From NCBI GenBank assembly GCA_022495995.1, contig JAFEMH010002503.1, positions 186,001-250,000 of the forward strand: 64,000 nt of DNA, written 5' to 3'. Shown here one piece after another: positions 1 through 10,644 of this stretch (position 1 is its first letter; every line of letters begins with the position of its first letter). This DNA is from Adenophora triphylla var. japonica. Its lineage: Eukaryota > Streptophyta > Magnoliopsida > Asterales > Campanulaceae. Both the position numbers and the translations under genes were made by a program. Below the pieces are notes generated by a model. That model was not told where the DNA came from. It ran no database searches and saw nothing but the letters and a program-made list of their open reading frames with translations.

Positions 1-638
1 TTGAATTTGAAAAAAAAAATGTAAAAATATGCAGCAAGATCAACTTAAGAAGGTTAAAAATTTCTTGCCACTCTCTGACTTTTTTTTTGTTAGTTGTATA
101 TTTGTTGATTCATTTGAAGAGGTCATTTTACATTTACAAGCACACTTAAGTATTAAAATTTCTATTCAGTTGCCCGAACGCAAATAATAAGGTGGTTATG
201 AACTTTAATTTTGTTCAATTCTGTTCAATTACTTTCGAAATGTTCAATTTTGTTCTTATTTTTTTGATTTTCCAATTTTCTGTAAACCTTTGAAACTTGA
301 AAGTTAAATGAACAAATTGGGTACATGTACCAGCTTTTGTATGAAGGGATGGGTTAACACAAAGTGTTGAATGATATTGAAAATATCTGAAAGCGTGTTG
401 TATAGGCTGTTAGGACGAAGTGTGAGGGTGTTCACATAGTGATTGACTTGAAATATATCTACTTGGGGCTTATTTGCAAATATAGTCTCAAAGAGATGGC
501 TCTCAATACTTTATTCTTATGAAGTATGCACAGATTTGTTTTGATATATTACAATTGTTTATCATTTTCATTGGCCGTTTCAATAAATGGAGAGGAGCTG
601 ATTTTTTGTAACCATCATTTTCCCCATTTTTTTCATTT
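1..638. other. AT-rich non-coding flank
   Basis: AT-rich sequence with no coding frame, splice pattern or repeat that I can recognise. It may be intron of a gene whose earlier exons lie left of the window, because a plausible splice acceptor follows at 948-949. Confidence 0.4.
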
Positions 639-647
639 TTGTACTGT

Positions 648-848
648 CACCGTGCCATTGGCACGGGCTATAGAGTACTAGTACTTCTTTATTCATGGGA
701 CCCACTTGTCATACTCACAACAACTATCCACTTACTATTCTCTACCCCACTTTCTCTCTCCTATCCACTCACAACTCCTACTTTAATAACATTATTCCTT
801 ATTTTTCGCGCGGAACAGTGAGTAACATAATATGGGACGGAGGGAGTA
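648..848. mobile_element. Stowaway-like MITE, one end lost
   Basis: The right end reads ATGGGACGGAGGGAG followed by TA, the Stowaway terminal motif and its TA target. The interior (TTCTTTATTCATGGGACCCA and onward) matches, in opposite orientation, the interior of the intact element at 5569-5817, so both belong to one family. The left terminal inverted repeat is missing or too diverged to see. Confidence 0.6.
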
Positions 849-949
849 TAGATTTTGGCCATTATGTATTACTCTGATGCTACTCCATAATGTTGGTGAT
901 TAATTTTCTCAGAGTTTGAATGGTTAATGATTGTGCTTTTGGATTCCAG

Positions 950-1216
950 GGGGATAAGAAGAAGGTACAGTACAGACTACCTAGAAGCAATGCTCGCATT
1001 CGATTGAAGTCCACGAAGAATCTACCTTTCTTAAGCTCTACGGGAGGGAGGAGGCATGGAGAAAAACTAGCTTGGCCTTGGGGAAGGAAATTATGCTTCA
1101 TGCCAACCAACTGTATTAACTGTTCCGACATTGTCTGCTTTGCAAATGTGGATGTTTTACATGACAAAATGTTGGAATAAAGATCGACATGACAAAATGT
1201 TGGAATAAAGATCGAC
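950..1216 (+). other. Possible terminal exon and 3' UTR of an unrecognised gene
   Basis: A pyrimidine-rich stretch ends in TTGGATTCCAG at 948-949, a plausible splice acceptor. Two frames are possible after it. One gives a short tail of 18 residues ending in DYLEAMLAFD with a stop at 1005-1007. The other stays open to 1180 and is basic and Arg/Lys-rich. AATAAA polyadenylation-like signals occur twice near 1176 and 1204 inside a short duplication, as expected of a 3' UTR. No family is recognised in either frame, and earlier exons would lie outside the window. It may also be chance. Confidence 0.25.
1161..1216. repeat. 28 bp tandem duplication containing AATAAA
   Basis: The block ATGACAAAATGTTGGAATAA plus eight bases is present twice head to tail (1161-1188 and 1189-1216) with no mismatch seen. 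Each copy carries one AATAAA. Confidence 0.9.
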
Positions 1217-1569
1217 ATTGAAGAGTTGTTTTATGTTTTCAGTTAGCTAGTTTTTTTTTTTTTTTTGATACTCAGGTTTCAGCTTTGCCGTACTAAGTCC
1301 TGGACCACCAGCCACCGGCCCCTCAATGACTAGCGGCGGAGGTAAAATATAATACGTGTATGATGTATAATAAAAGTTGATGCACAAATAGCTTAGTCTC
1401 AAATCGGCTCTTCATTTTTTAATTTGAAAAACATTTGAAAAATTATTTTAAATATATGTAAGTACCCTCACTTGTTTTTCTTCATATTCTTATGTTTTGT
1501 TTAAGATGATCAAGTAAAATTTCTACAAAAAAATATAATTATTTTGAAACAAATATTTTTTATAAAATA

Positions 1570-1935
1570 CTCCCTCCGTCCCGGTGTAAACTTTTGGTCA
1601 ACTTTGACCAACTTTGACCAATAGTTTAAGGCCATAATAATGATCCTAATAAAAATTTAAAAATTTGTTATTGTATCACGCTTAATAATATTAACAATAA
1701 CTAAGGAATATTATTAAGATAATGAAAATGTGTGATAGAAAATGAAGAAAGAGAATGAGTGGAGTGAATAGTAGGTTGGTTGAATAAATTGTATGGTGGA
1801 AAATGAAGAGAGAGAATGAGTGGGTGGGATAGGGAAAATAAAAAATAATTAAAAACTTTCTAATTTTGGCAGTCTACATTAAGGTGGGACGGATGAAAAA
1901 GGAAAGAAGTCTACACTAAGATGGGACGGAGGGAG
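1570..1935. mobile_element. Stowaway MITE
   Basis: Ends are CTCCCTCCGTCCCGGTG and GATGGGACGGAGGGAG, inverted copies of each other and flanked by TA on both sides. The left interior (AACTTTTGGTCAACTTTGAC) is shared with the short element at 48187-48329. It has no coding capacity. Confidence 0.85.
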
Positions 1936-2424
1936 TACTTGTTTATTCATGAAAATCATTTGTTATATTTACATCATCTCTGTCAACTTACTATTTTTTA
2001 CTCCACTTTCTCTGTCCAATCTCATTTTTTTATATTTATAACACTTATTTTACTATATAATTTTCTTAATTTTTTTACAAAACTCATTTTTTTATTGGGG
2101 TAGAGGGAGAGAGTATATTATCCCTCCGTTCGGGACTAAGAGTTCTATCTACCTAGTGTTTGCACGCTTATTAAGAAAATACTAAAAAATGAATGAACAA
2201 TGGCAAGTGAGTTGGGGGTATAATTGTCCAAAACCTTGTTTATGATTCAAGTGGATAAAAAGAGTGTAGCAAGTATTGATTTATTTATAATTCTATGAAA
2301 AGAAGAGGGTATAAATGTCCAAAATACTATTCATTATTTGGGAATAAAACAAAGTAAGACTTTTCGTCTGGGTCGGATCAAAAGAAAAAGTAAGACTCTT
2401 TTGTTTTGAAGTGGGACGGAGTTA
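1936..2424. mobile_element. Two degraded Stowaway-like pieces side by side
   Basis: From 1936 to 2116 an MITE-like segment ends in GTAGAGGGAGAGAGTA. From about 2121 another begins TCCCTCCGTTCGGGACTAAG and ends GAAGTGGGACGGAG near 2421. Both have decayed termini. With the element to the left they form a continuous MITE cluster upstream of the NAL1-like gene. Confidence 0.55.
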
Positions 2425-2544
2425 ATATAAGACAAAAGAATATAAAATTATACTCCCTCCGTCCCACGTGAATGTGGACTAACTTTTTGGGTGTGGGAAT
2501 TAAGAAAAAGTGATGTAAGAAAGAGAAAAAGTTAAATGTTGTGA

Positions 2545-3822
2545 GACCGTGTACAATGGGAGAATGAAATGGGGATGAAATCCCATTTCATCCAGCTCAC
2601 CCACTCCAATGGGGGTATTAAACCAGGCTGAATTAATTAACGGGATGAAAAGTTTCATCCCGATTGAAAGCTTTTAATTTTTTTTTTTTTTTTAACTGGA
2701 CAGGTGTTGGCTTGGCATTGGAGGAGACTTGGCGCGTGTGCCTCACGCTCCGGGTAGGCGCGTGAGGCGCAAGGTTTTTTTTTTTTTTTTGAGTTTGCCA
2801 CGTGTAAGGGCCCCATCGTCCAAACTTTATTATTTTTCACTCAATTATTTAAACTCAATTATCTCATAATAAATGATTTAAAATTAAAAAGAAAAATTCA
2901 CCAAAATTCATCATTTTTTTCCCTACAAATTGATATAAGTTTCATTTGATTTGGACACAAAAAAAAAAAAACACTTAGTTTTCAATTTGGGCTGAATTAT
3001 TACCTAGTAAATTATAATTTTTTTTAATTTTTTTTTTTTTCACCAAAATTCATCATTTTTTTTCCCTCCAAATCGATATAAGTTTCATCTGATTTGGACA
3101 CAAAAAAACACTTTAGTTTTCAATTTGTGAATTATTACCTAGTAAATTATTATTTTTTTTAATTTTTTTTTCACCAAAATTCATCATTTTTTTTTCTCTA
3201 CAAATCGATATAAGTTTCATTTGATTTGGACACAAAAAAAAACACTTAGTTTTCAATTTGGGCTGAATTATTACCTAGTAAATTATTATTTTTTTAATTT
3301 TTTTTTTCACCAAAATTCATCATTTTTTTTCCCTACAAATCGATATAAGTTTCATTTGATTTGGACACAAAAAAAAACATTTAGTTTTCAATTTGGGCTG
3401 AATTATTACCTAGTAAATTATTATTTTTTTTTTAATTTTTTTTTCACCAAAATTCATCATTTTTTTTCCTACAAATCGATATAAGTTTCATTTGATTTGG
3501 ACACAAAAAAAAAATCATTATATTTTTTTAACCTATAAATTGATGTAATATTTTTTTAATTAAGTGTGAAATATTTTTTTAATTATAAATAATAATAATT
3601 ATTATTATTATTTTACTAATCATAAAAATAAAGAATATAAATAAAATAAAATAAAAGTAGTGGGGTATAGAATGATGAGTTGAAGGGAGTTGAAATTTAA
3701 TTTAAGTTAGCCATTGGAGTGGGGGTAAATGAAATGGGTAGATGAAATATTAGGTGGATGAGAAAAAGTGTAAAAAGTGTTAGATGAAATGGGGGAGTGG
3801 GATGAAACCACTGTGGATAGTC
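2545..3822. mobile_element. Tourist/PIF-Harbinger-like non-autonomous element inside the Stowaway
   Basis: The insert is bounded by the direct repeat TGA at 2542-2544 and 3823-3825. Its ends are imperfect inverted repeats: GACCGTGTACAATGGG on the left, and GACTATCCACAGTGG reading in from the right. A 3 bp target duplication and short TIRs suit the Tourist/Harbinger group. The core is a tandem array, and no transposase is present. The superfamily assignment is an inference. Confidence 0.6.
2899..3516. repeat. Tandem repeat, five copies of about 131-142 bp
   Basis: Copies start with CACCAAAATTCATCAT at 2899, 3041, 3172, 3308 and 3445; the last is partial. Each runs through an ATCGATATAAGTTTCAT-type segment (TTGATATAAG in the first copy), GATTTGGACACAAAAAA and ATTACCTAGTAAATTAT. 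Copies differ mainly in poly-A and poly-T length, as expected from replication slippage and unequal exchange. Confidence 0.9.
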
Positions 3823-4020
3823 TGAGTATGAAAAATTAAATAGGAGAGAGAATGAGTGGGAGGAATAGTGAGGAGAGAGAATGTTGTGAGTGTAAAAGTG
3901 AAGTAGGAGAGAGAATGAGTGGGTGGAATAGTGAATATTCTTTGCCATTTTGGAAAGTTTGCATTCATGTGGGACGGATCAAAATAGAAATAAGTTTGTA
4001 TTCACGTGGGACGGAGGGAT

Positions 4021-6057
4021 TATAAGTATGCTTTAAGTTCAAATTTTAGACTAGTAATTTCTGAAAATGCAATAGTGAAAATCACCTTTATCCCTCGGCA
4101 AGTGTAAAATGTAGTAAAAAGAAGGTCCAAAACAATTTCTCTTTCCTCATTTATGCGGAGTAGAGTAGATGGTGGGTAATCTTGGCGTGGGTTTAAGCAA
4201 TCTCTTCCTCCCTGCAAATTTCTACGATTGTTGCTCAAGAAAATGAACTTCTCTCCTGTTAGGGTTATCTATTTGCGTTTCTAACGAGGACGATGACCTC
4301 TAATTCTAAAGCGCACTTCCAATTTTGCTTCTGCCATTGTTGATCAGTAAGCGACTCTTGTTTTGATTTCTTTTAACAATCCTTGCTCACAAAACTGATT
4401 TTTGTTTTCTGGGTTTTCTTCTAGGTATGTTTTTGATTTCTGGGCTCATGTTGATTACTGTATTTCTTTAAGGTGTTTCATGGTTTTGATCTCTGAGCTC
4501 CTTTTAATTTCAACTTTTTGGCTGTTTATAATTTTTTTGCTATCTGTATTGTTTTCAATTTTCTGCTGAGAACTAATTGATTTATTCCAGTTTGAGACCT
4601 TGTTAAATTTTTATTTTTTTTCATTATACGTCTATTAATTTACTTTTTATGGATTTTGTTTAAGAATGTAGCCTTACTTGCCTGTACACTCTTGTAATCG
4701 CAGTAAAACTATTAGGAGTAGGAGTACATTTTTTTGAAATTACTGATGAGACTACTTTTTTGGGCCAAACCTACAAAATATGAAGACTTTTTTTTTCCGG
4801 GAAGGAGGGACTGAGGGAGGTTGTTTTTCCGGGTTTTTGTTGCTTTCTGTGTTCTAATTTTGTTGCTGGTTACAGTTGGGTGGTTAGTTTGTGAATGAGG
4901 GATTATGCATTTAAGCAGGGTTGTGCTGATTGGTTGTAATCTCAACGGAGGGGATTTATTGTCTGCGCTGCTGATCTTCAAAGATGTTGGTTTCCTTGAT
5001 GTATGAATTGAATTTGTCTTGCAGTTTCGTCTGATGAATTGGAATATAAGTCCCATTTAAGAAAATTGAGTGCTTGTAGTCCGTAAAAAGAAGGGAAAAT
5101 AGAGAAAAGAAGAATATAAATTTCAATTATGAGAATAAGTTGGCATTGGAAGCAATTTTTAATGAGGGTTAAAAAAGGGAAAGTCAGTGCTGAAATGGCT
5201 CATTAAGTTTCAGTCTTTATTTCTCTTCGGTTTCGGGGGTTCGGTCGAAGCTACACATATATAGCCTCTAAAGATTTATTTATTTTATGTTTAAAGTATG
5301 AGCAATCCTAATACTAAATGCACTCTATAGATTAAATGAAATTTCCATCTCCAGTGATAATTAATTATTTGAGGACTGGGTAAAGCTAGATTCATTTTTG
5401 GTGTTTACAATTGTCGAGTGATGAAAAAATGTGCAAGGATTCTATTTCTCAAAGGCATAAACTTCTTTAGACAGTAAAATTCTTTGAATAGTAACACGTT
5501 TAAGAGATGATTCTTTTTCTCTTAAAGTTTGCATCTATAGTGGTACACTAGTACTCTAATACTATGTACTCCCTCCGTCCCATTCGAAGGGGGCACGGGA
5601 ATTTAGGAAAGTGTATAGTGGAGTAAATGTTGTGAGTATGAAAAGTTAGCTAGGAAAGAGAAAGTGGGGTAGGGAATAGTAAGTGGATTATTGTGAGTAT
5701 CACAAGTGGATCCCATGAATAAAGAAGTATTAAAAAGTTTCCATTTTGAGAGTGTGCCCTTTTAAAATGGGACACCCAAAATAAAATTTTGTGCCCCTTC
5801 GAATGGGACGGAGGGAGTATATGATATGGTTTGCTTAATGATAATGTCATCTTTCTTCATACTTGTAAAGAATTGTTATTTTCCCTTACCGGTTCACTTT
5901 CTAGGATTTGCTTTCAATATGAATATAACAATGTCGAATAATTACTGGCAATAGAATACTTTTGGTTATGGAACATGATATACTTTTCAGTTTTTCTCTA
6001 GGTGCCTAGGAGCAATTACTCTTGCCTTATCACCAGTATTTCCTTGGTTAATTGAAG
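4021..6057 (+). other. Probable 5' leader exons and intron of the NAL1-like gene
   Basis: There is no coding frame. A leader exon may end near 4346 at ATTGTTGATCA followed by GTAAGC, a good donor. A second leader exon probably starts at 6002, after TTTTTCTCTAG, and runs into the ATG at 6058. The region between has T-rich plant-intron composition and holds one Stowaway MITE. Transcript ends cannot be fixed from the sequence. Confidence 0.45.
5569..5817. mobile_element. Stowaway MITE in the NAL1-like leader intron
   Basis: The ends CTCCCTCCGTCCCATTCGAA and TTCGAATGGGACGGAGGGAG are perfect inverted repeats over about 20 bp and are flanked by TA on both sides. Length is 249 bp, with no coding capacity. 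It is the best-preserved copy of the family also found truncated at 648-848. Confidence 0.9.
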
Positions 6058-9000
6058 ATGGATCCTGCACGATTGAATATGAGAACCCGCTGCTCTGGTT
6101 CAGCACCATCAGAAGAATCGGCTTTGGATCTTGAGAAGAATGGTTGCACTCATTCTAATTTCCCTTCACTTAGTCCCCCGACACTTCAACCTTATGCATC
6201 AGGTGGACAGCACGGAGAGAGCAGTGCTCCTTACTTTTCTTGGCCTACATCTAGCAGGCTAAGTGATGTTGCTGAAGTCAGAACAAACTACTTTTTGAAC
6301 CTACAAAAGGGTGTTTTACCAGAAACTATAGGGCGGTCACCAAAAGGGCATCAAGCAAACACGTTGCTTGAGCTCATGACAATAAGAGCATTTCATAGCA
6401 AAATCTTACGTTGTTACAGTCTTGCCACAGCAGTTGGGTTTAGAATTAGGCGTGGTGTTTTGACTGATGTACCTGCTATTCTCGTGTTTGTTTCCCATAA
6501 GGTTCACAAGCAATGGCTTAGTCCCATTCAGTGTCTACCTACTGCCTTGGAGGTAAGGGATCAGCCTCCGTGTTCTTGTTTTTTTTTTTTAATGATTTTT
6601 TCTGTGTTCCACTCATAAAGCCTTACTTTTTATTTGAGACGGTACACTTTAAAGGTCTTGTCTTATGAGTTCCTATACTATCGTTGTTACACTATACTTG
6701 AAGTTAAAGAAACTTATTTCAATTCTAGATATAAAGGAAATCTATTTTACACTATAATGTTAAAACTTTCAACTTTAAGAATTATGGAGGGAAATTTTTT
6801 TTGATTGGAAATGGAGGGAGGGATGATTTTTTGCTGAGTGAAGTCACTTTGGCTTTTGTATTACTCAGGGACCTGGTGGTGTATGGTGCGATGTGGATGT
6901 GGTTGAGTTTTCGTACTTTGGCGCCCCCGAGGCAACGCCCAAAGAACAATTGTACACAGAGATTGTGGATGACCTGCGTGGAAGTGACCCGTGCATTGGT
7001 TCTGGTTCTCAGGTATTCTGCACAGTTCGTGAAATTATTTGTTAAAAGACATTCAGTAGACTGCAACAGTTTACTATATTTTTCCTTTGACTTTTGGTAT
7101 CTATTTCCGATTTATCCCTATCAAGATAAGGTTAAATGTGTTGGAATGTGGTAATTCTAATTCCATTGAATTTCCTCACGACATTGGCTATATGATGCTA
7201 CTATTTACCCCCAAGTGTTGTCTTACCCTTTGATGTCAATTGAATTGACTTGCAGTTAACATTTATGTAAATTAACATTCATGTTAGGTAGCAAGTCAAG
7301 AAACATATGGGACCTTGGGCGCTATTGTAAGGAGCCAAACGGGTAATCGCCAAGTTGGTTTTCTGACAAACCGGCATGTTGCAGTAGACTTAGATTACCC
7401 TAATCAGAAGATATTTCATCCTTTGCCACCTTCACTTGGACCTGGCATATACCTCGGTGCAGTGGAAAGAGCCACCTCTTTTATCACTGATGACCGATGG
7501 TACGGGATTTTCGCTGGCATAAACCCAGGTTAGCTAGTTTTTTTAGCATTTTTTTTTTCAATGGCTTCAATGACTATCCAATCTCCCCAAGTCCTGAAGA
7601 CTGTTTGTAGTGAATTTGGAACTCTTTTTTGGTTTCAGAAACATTCGTGAGAGCAGATGGGGCGTTCATCCCTTTCAGTGATGATTTCGACATGTCAACT
7701 GTAACAACATTGGTGAAAGGCATTGGAGAGATAGGAGAAGTTAAAAACTTGGACTTGCAATCCCCAATCAATAGTCTTATCGGGAAGCAAGTGATGAAGG
7801 TTGGGCGGAGTTCGGGGTTGACTACAGGGACCGTATTGGCTTATGCTCTCGAATATAATGACGAGAAAGGGATATGCTTCTTAACTGATTTTCTCGTAGT
7901 TGGAGCCAACCAACAAACATTTGACCTTGAAGGAGACAGCGGAAGTCTCATTATTTTGAAGGGTGAGAAAGAAGAGAAGCCGCGACCTATTGGGATCATA
8001 TGGGGTGGGACCGCAAATCGGGGAAGGCTTAAACTTAAAGTAGGCCAACCTCCAGAGAACTGGACAAGTGGGGTCGGTCTTAGCCGCCTACTCAATCTCC
8101 TTGACCTCGATCTTATCACAACCAGTGAAGCGCTTAAAGGTAAGTAATTCTGATCCTGATGCATATTACTAGTTTTACTTACCAATACGAATGCACCCTC
8201 TGTTGAAATGTTACAACTTTCCATTTTTGTTTGTTTTAAAAAATGTCATTTTCCCAAGTTTAAGCTACTCCCTCTGTCCCTAAATGTACTTCCATTTTCA
8301 AGAAATTTGTCCCAAATGGATGTCTTTTTTGTAAAAATCTTTGTCCCTAATTGTTTTTTAACCAATTTCTTTTTCACTAGTCATTTTATACTGTTGCAAG
8401 CTATTGCAGAGGGAAATTACAAAAATAATGTAAAATACAGAAATTTAATAAACTGAAAATACAAAAAGGATAGTCGTTGTTGTTTCACGAGCCCAATGTT
8501 AATCACTGTCTCCTTAAGACATATTCGTCCCCTCACCGAGTGTGCTTGAGCTTTGGTGGGACGCTTGTCTCCCAGGATAGAACGTGTGGACCGGGGGAAC
8601 TTTTTACCTAAGTATCCCGGCGAGCTGGACCGAGCTTGGACAGTATCACCTCTTGATGACTACGTATGCAAGGAGGCCAAGGAATAAAATGACAATATGC
8701 AGCAAACGAGATGGAAGAGGATCGAAGTTTTCAAGTGTGTTCTCTGTTTGTTCTTTGTTCTTGCCAACAACTGTTGTCAAATCTCCATTATATAGCCTCA
8801 TAGAATCAAAACGGAAACTTTAGGATTTAATTCGGTATTAATCACCATTAATCCGAAAAGAAAAACCATTAAACCGAAAATATTAAACTCATTTAATTTT
8901 CGGTTTCAGTTTTGATACTTATTTTCTCGGCTGTTACACTTTGGAAATCAAACAGTCATCAATGCTCAGGAACTGCTCGGCCAAGCAGGCATAAGCCTCA

Positions 9001-10644
9001 GCCGAGCATGCTTGTCCAGAAACTTCTGTCTTGGCTTTGCTCGGGCTAGTCACCTGCTGTGCTCGGCCGAGCATACCTGTTCCAGAAATTACACATTATG
9101 TCATGCTCTGCTCGGGCTAGTCACCATCTGGCTCGGCCGAGTCAAAGCTTTTGATTTACAAAATCAAAAATATTAGCAAAAGGTGGGCTTGTCTGCATAG
9201 GCAATTTCGGTGCTACATTCGTGTCCGCAGGACACGCACATGCACGCACCTCGCAAGCCAAATTGGAAACTTGATTTGCACCCCCCCTGCGCGCGAGAGA
9301 GCCTCTATGCTATATAATCTTGAACAGTACTCTAGTGTCCAAGATTTTATACTAGCAACAAGTTCAATTCCTTTCCAATGTGGGATAACTCCACTTTTCT
9401 TTTACTTTGAGCATTTATATCTCAACCAATGTGAGATAACTTAATTTCCTTAGCAATGTGGGATAACTCAAATTTTTCCTTTTCAACCTACTTACTTTGA
9501 GCATTCATATCTTATTCGTCCAACAATCATTTTGGACAAATAAATATTTGATGTCTTGTTCTCATGGAGTAGAACACAAACTCATAAACACTTAAGTAAT
9601 TTGACAAAATTACCCTTTAGGAAATAATCAATAATTTCCTTAAAAAACACACTATTTTCCAACACATGCTTGCAAAAATAAATGTTTAAAAGTGGATAAC
9701 AAGAATATGTATGCATTTTTGTTATTCAAATGTACAAAAAGTAAACATTTTCAGAATGTCCCTCAAAGTGGAATTCGGACATTCATTTAGGGACCCGAGT
9801 ATAAGTTTTCAGTCTATTAATCTCTTATTGTTAAAGAATATAGTTAAAAATGGATATTGCAAGAATAAAAATGATTTTGTAACTATTGGAAAAATGTTGC
9901 CAGGTTCATCTGAAACTAAAGAGGATAAGCATATGAAGTAGGAGAAAAATGCTCAATTCACTTTTTTTTTTTTTTTTCTGTTGTTGCTAAATTACAACAT
10001 TTCAAATACAACGTAGGAGAGGGGGTTCGAACCCTTGACCTTCACGAGAGAAGGCAAGAGCGTATGCCATGAGCCAAAGGCTCATCGGCAATTCACTTTT
10101 AGCTACATGCAGAGAGGGAGATATATGAGTATTAAATCCTTTATGTGAAAGTTTGTGTCTATAAAGTGTCTATTTTTGGCTTTTTCATTGTATTCATCTT
10201 CATGCAAATACAGCTGCAGTGCAAGAACAAAGAGCTGCTTCCTCGACGCCGTTGTTAGGGTCCACAGTCGGAGATTCCTCCCCACCGGACATAATGCTTC
10301 CTAAAGATAAAGCAGAGCCTTTAGGAATTCACATCGACCACATCCCTTTGGAAAACAGAGTAGCAGCAGCTCCTCCGGACATCAACTCGACACCACCTGC
10401 TGAAATCAACTTGGAAGAGGTGCCACCGCCACCAAGCGTTGAACACCAGTTCATTCCAAGCTTCATCGGACGCTCCCCATCACATCGGAACGAACAAATC
10501 GGTAAAGTGGTGTCAGAAAATCTGTCAGCATTAAAAAATGGGTCAGAGGATGAGGACTTGCGATTTTCATTGCAGCTAGGGGATAATGAGCCCAAGCGAA
10601 GGCGATCCGATCCTTCATTGAGCACAGGAGGAGAATCAGAATGA
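6058..10644 (+). CDS. NAL1-like: NARROW LEAF 1-like trypsin-type serine protease, five exons
   Basis: Exons 6058-6552, 6869-7012, 7288-7528, 7639-8139 and 10214-10644 join in frame at GT-AG introns into 603 residues. I chose the ATG at 6058 because the codon six bases upstream is TTG. The protein matches the plant NAL1 family closely. The catalytic residues are His243 in TNRHVAVD, Asp300 in RADGAF and Ser394 in EGDSGS, each nine places beyond the triad I recall for rice NAL1 (H234, D291, S385). The N-terminal 150 residues and the Pro/Ser-rich C-terminal tail (GDSSPPD, KRRRSDPS) are less conserved in the family. Family members affect leaf width, vascular patterning and auxin-related growth in rice; the same role here is an inference. 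The 2.07 kb last intron carries a Stowaway, a solo LTR and a SINE, yet the reading frame is intact. Confidence 0.93.
8268..9799. mobile_element. Stowaway-like MITE interrupted by an LTR, NAL1-like intron 4
   Basis: The left end CTCCCTCTGTCCCTAAATG and the right end CATTTAGGGACCCGAG are diverged inverted repeats. The arms outside the insertion match the element at 28857-29095, including GATAACAAGAATAT and GGACATTCATTTAGGGAC, so this is the same family. Confidence 0.65.
8392..9664. mobile_element. Probable solo LTR nested in the Stowaway
   Basis: The segment starts TGTTGCAAG and ends TTTTCCAACA, giving the TGTTG...CAACA ends usual for plant LTRs. Flanking pentamers TATAC and CATGC differ by two transitions, so any TSD is degraded. 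The interior has LTR-like features (TATATAAT, repeated CAATGTGGGATAACT) and no coding domains. Minus-strand orientation is likely but unproven. Confidence 0.5.
9961..10088 (-). mobile_element. tRNA-derived SINE, NAL1-like intron 4
   Basis: Read on the minus strand, the element starts with an A-box-like TTTGGCTCATGGCATACGC, has the B box GGTTCGAACCC, and ends in a poly-A tail seen as poly-T at 9962-9977. A 12 bp direct repeat, CAATTCACTTTT, lies at both sides (about 9954-9965 and 10089-10100) and is the target duplication. Body length is about 128 bp. Confidence 0.8.

Larger units (their letters stand above)
2453..4020. mobile_element. Stowaway MITE split by a nested element
   Basis: The outer ends are CTCCCTCCGTCCCACGTGAA and CACGTGGGACGGAGGGA, flanked by TA-like dinucleotides. 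The flanking arms (2453-2544 and 3823-4020) together match the uninterrupted 287 bp element at 14477-14763, including the GAGAGAGAATGAGTGGG repeats. The element was therefore about 0.29 kb before a 1.28 kb insertion split it. Confidence 0.85.

Noticed and set aside
2899..3516. Possible CRISPR-like array because of regular repeats
   Set aside because: Units are contiguous with no unique spacers, the genome is a plant, and copies are ~136 bp of AT-rich DNA.
3221..3948. Open frames such as the 87-codon one at 3221 and minus-strand frames at 3697-3968
   Set aside because: They lie in MITE and tandem-repeat sequence; the repeated peptide in the first is just the 136 bp repeat translated.
6782..7154. 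Alternative frames over exon 2 of the NAL1-like gene
   Set aside because: They are shadows of the real exon, which fits the family and both splice phases.
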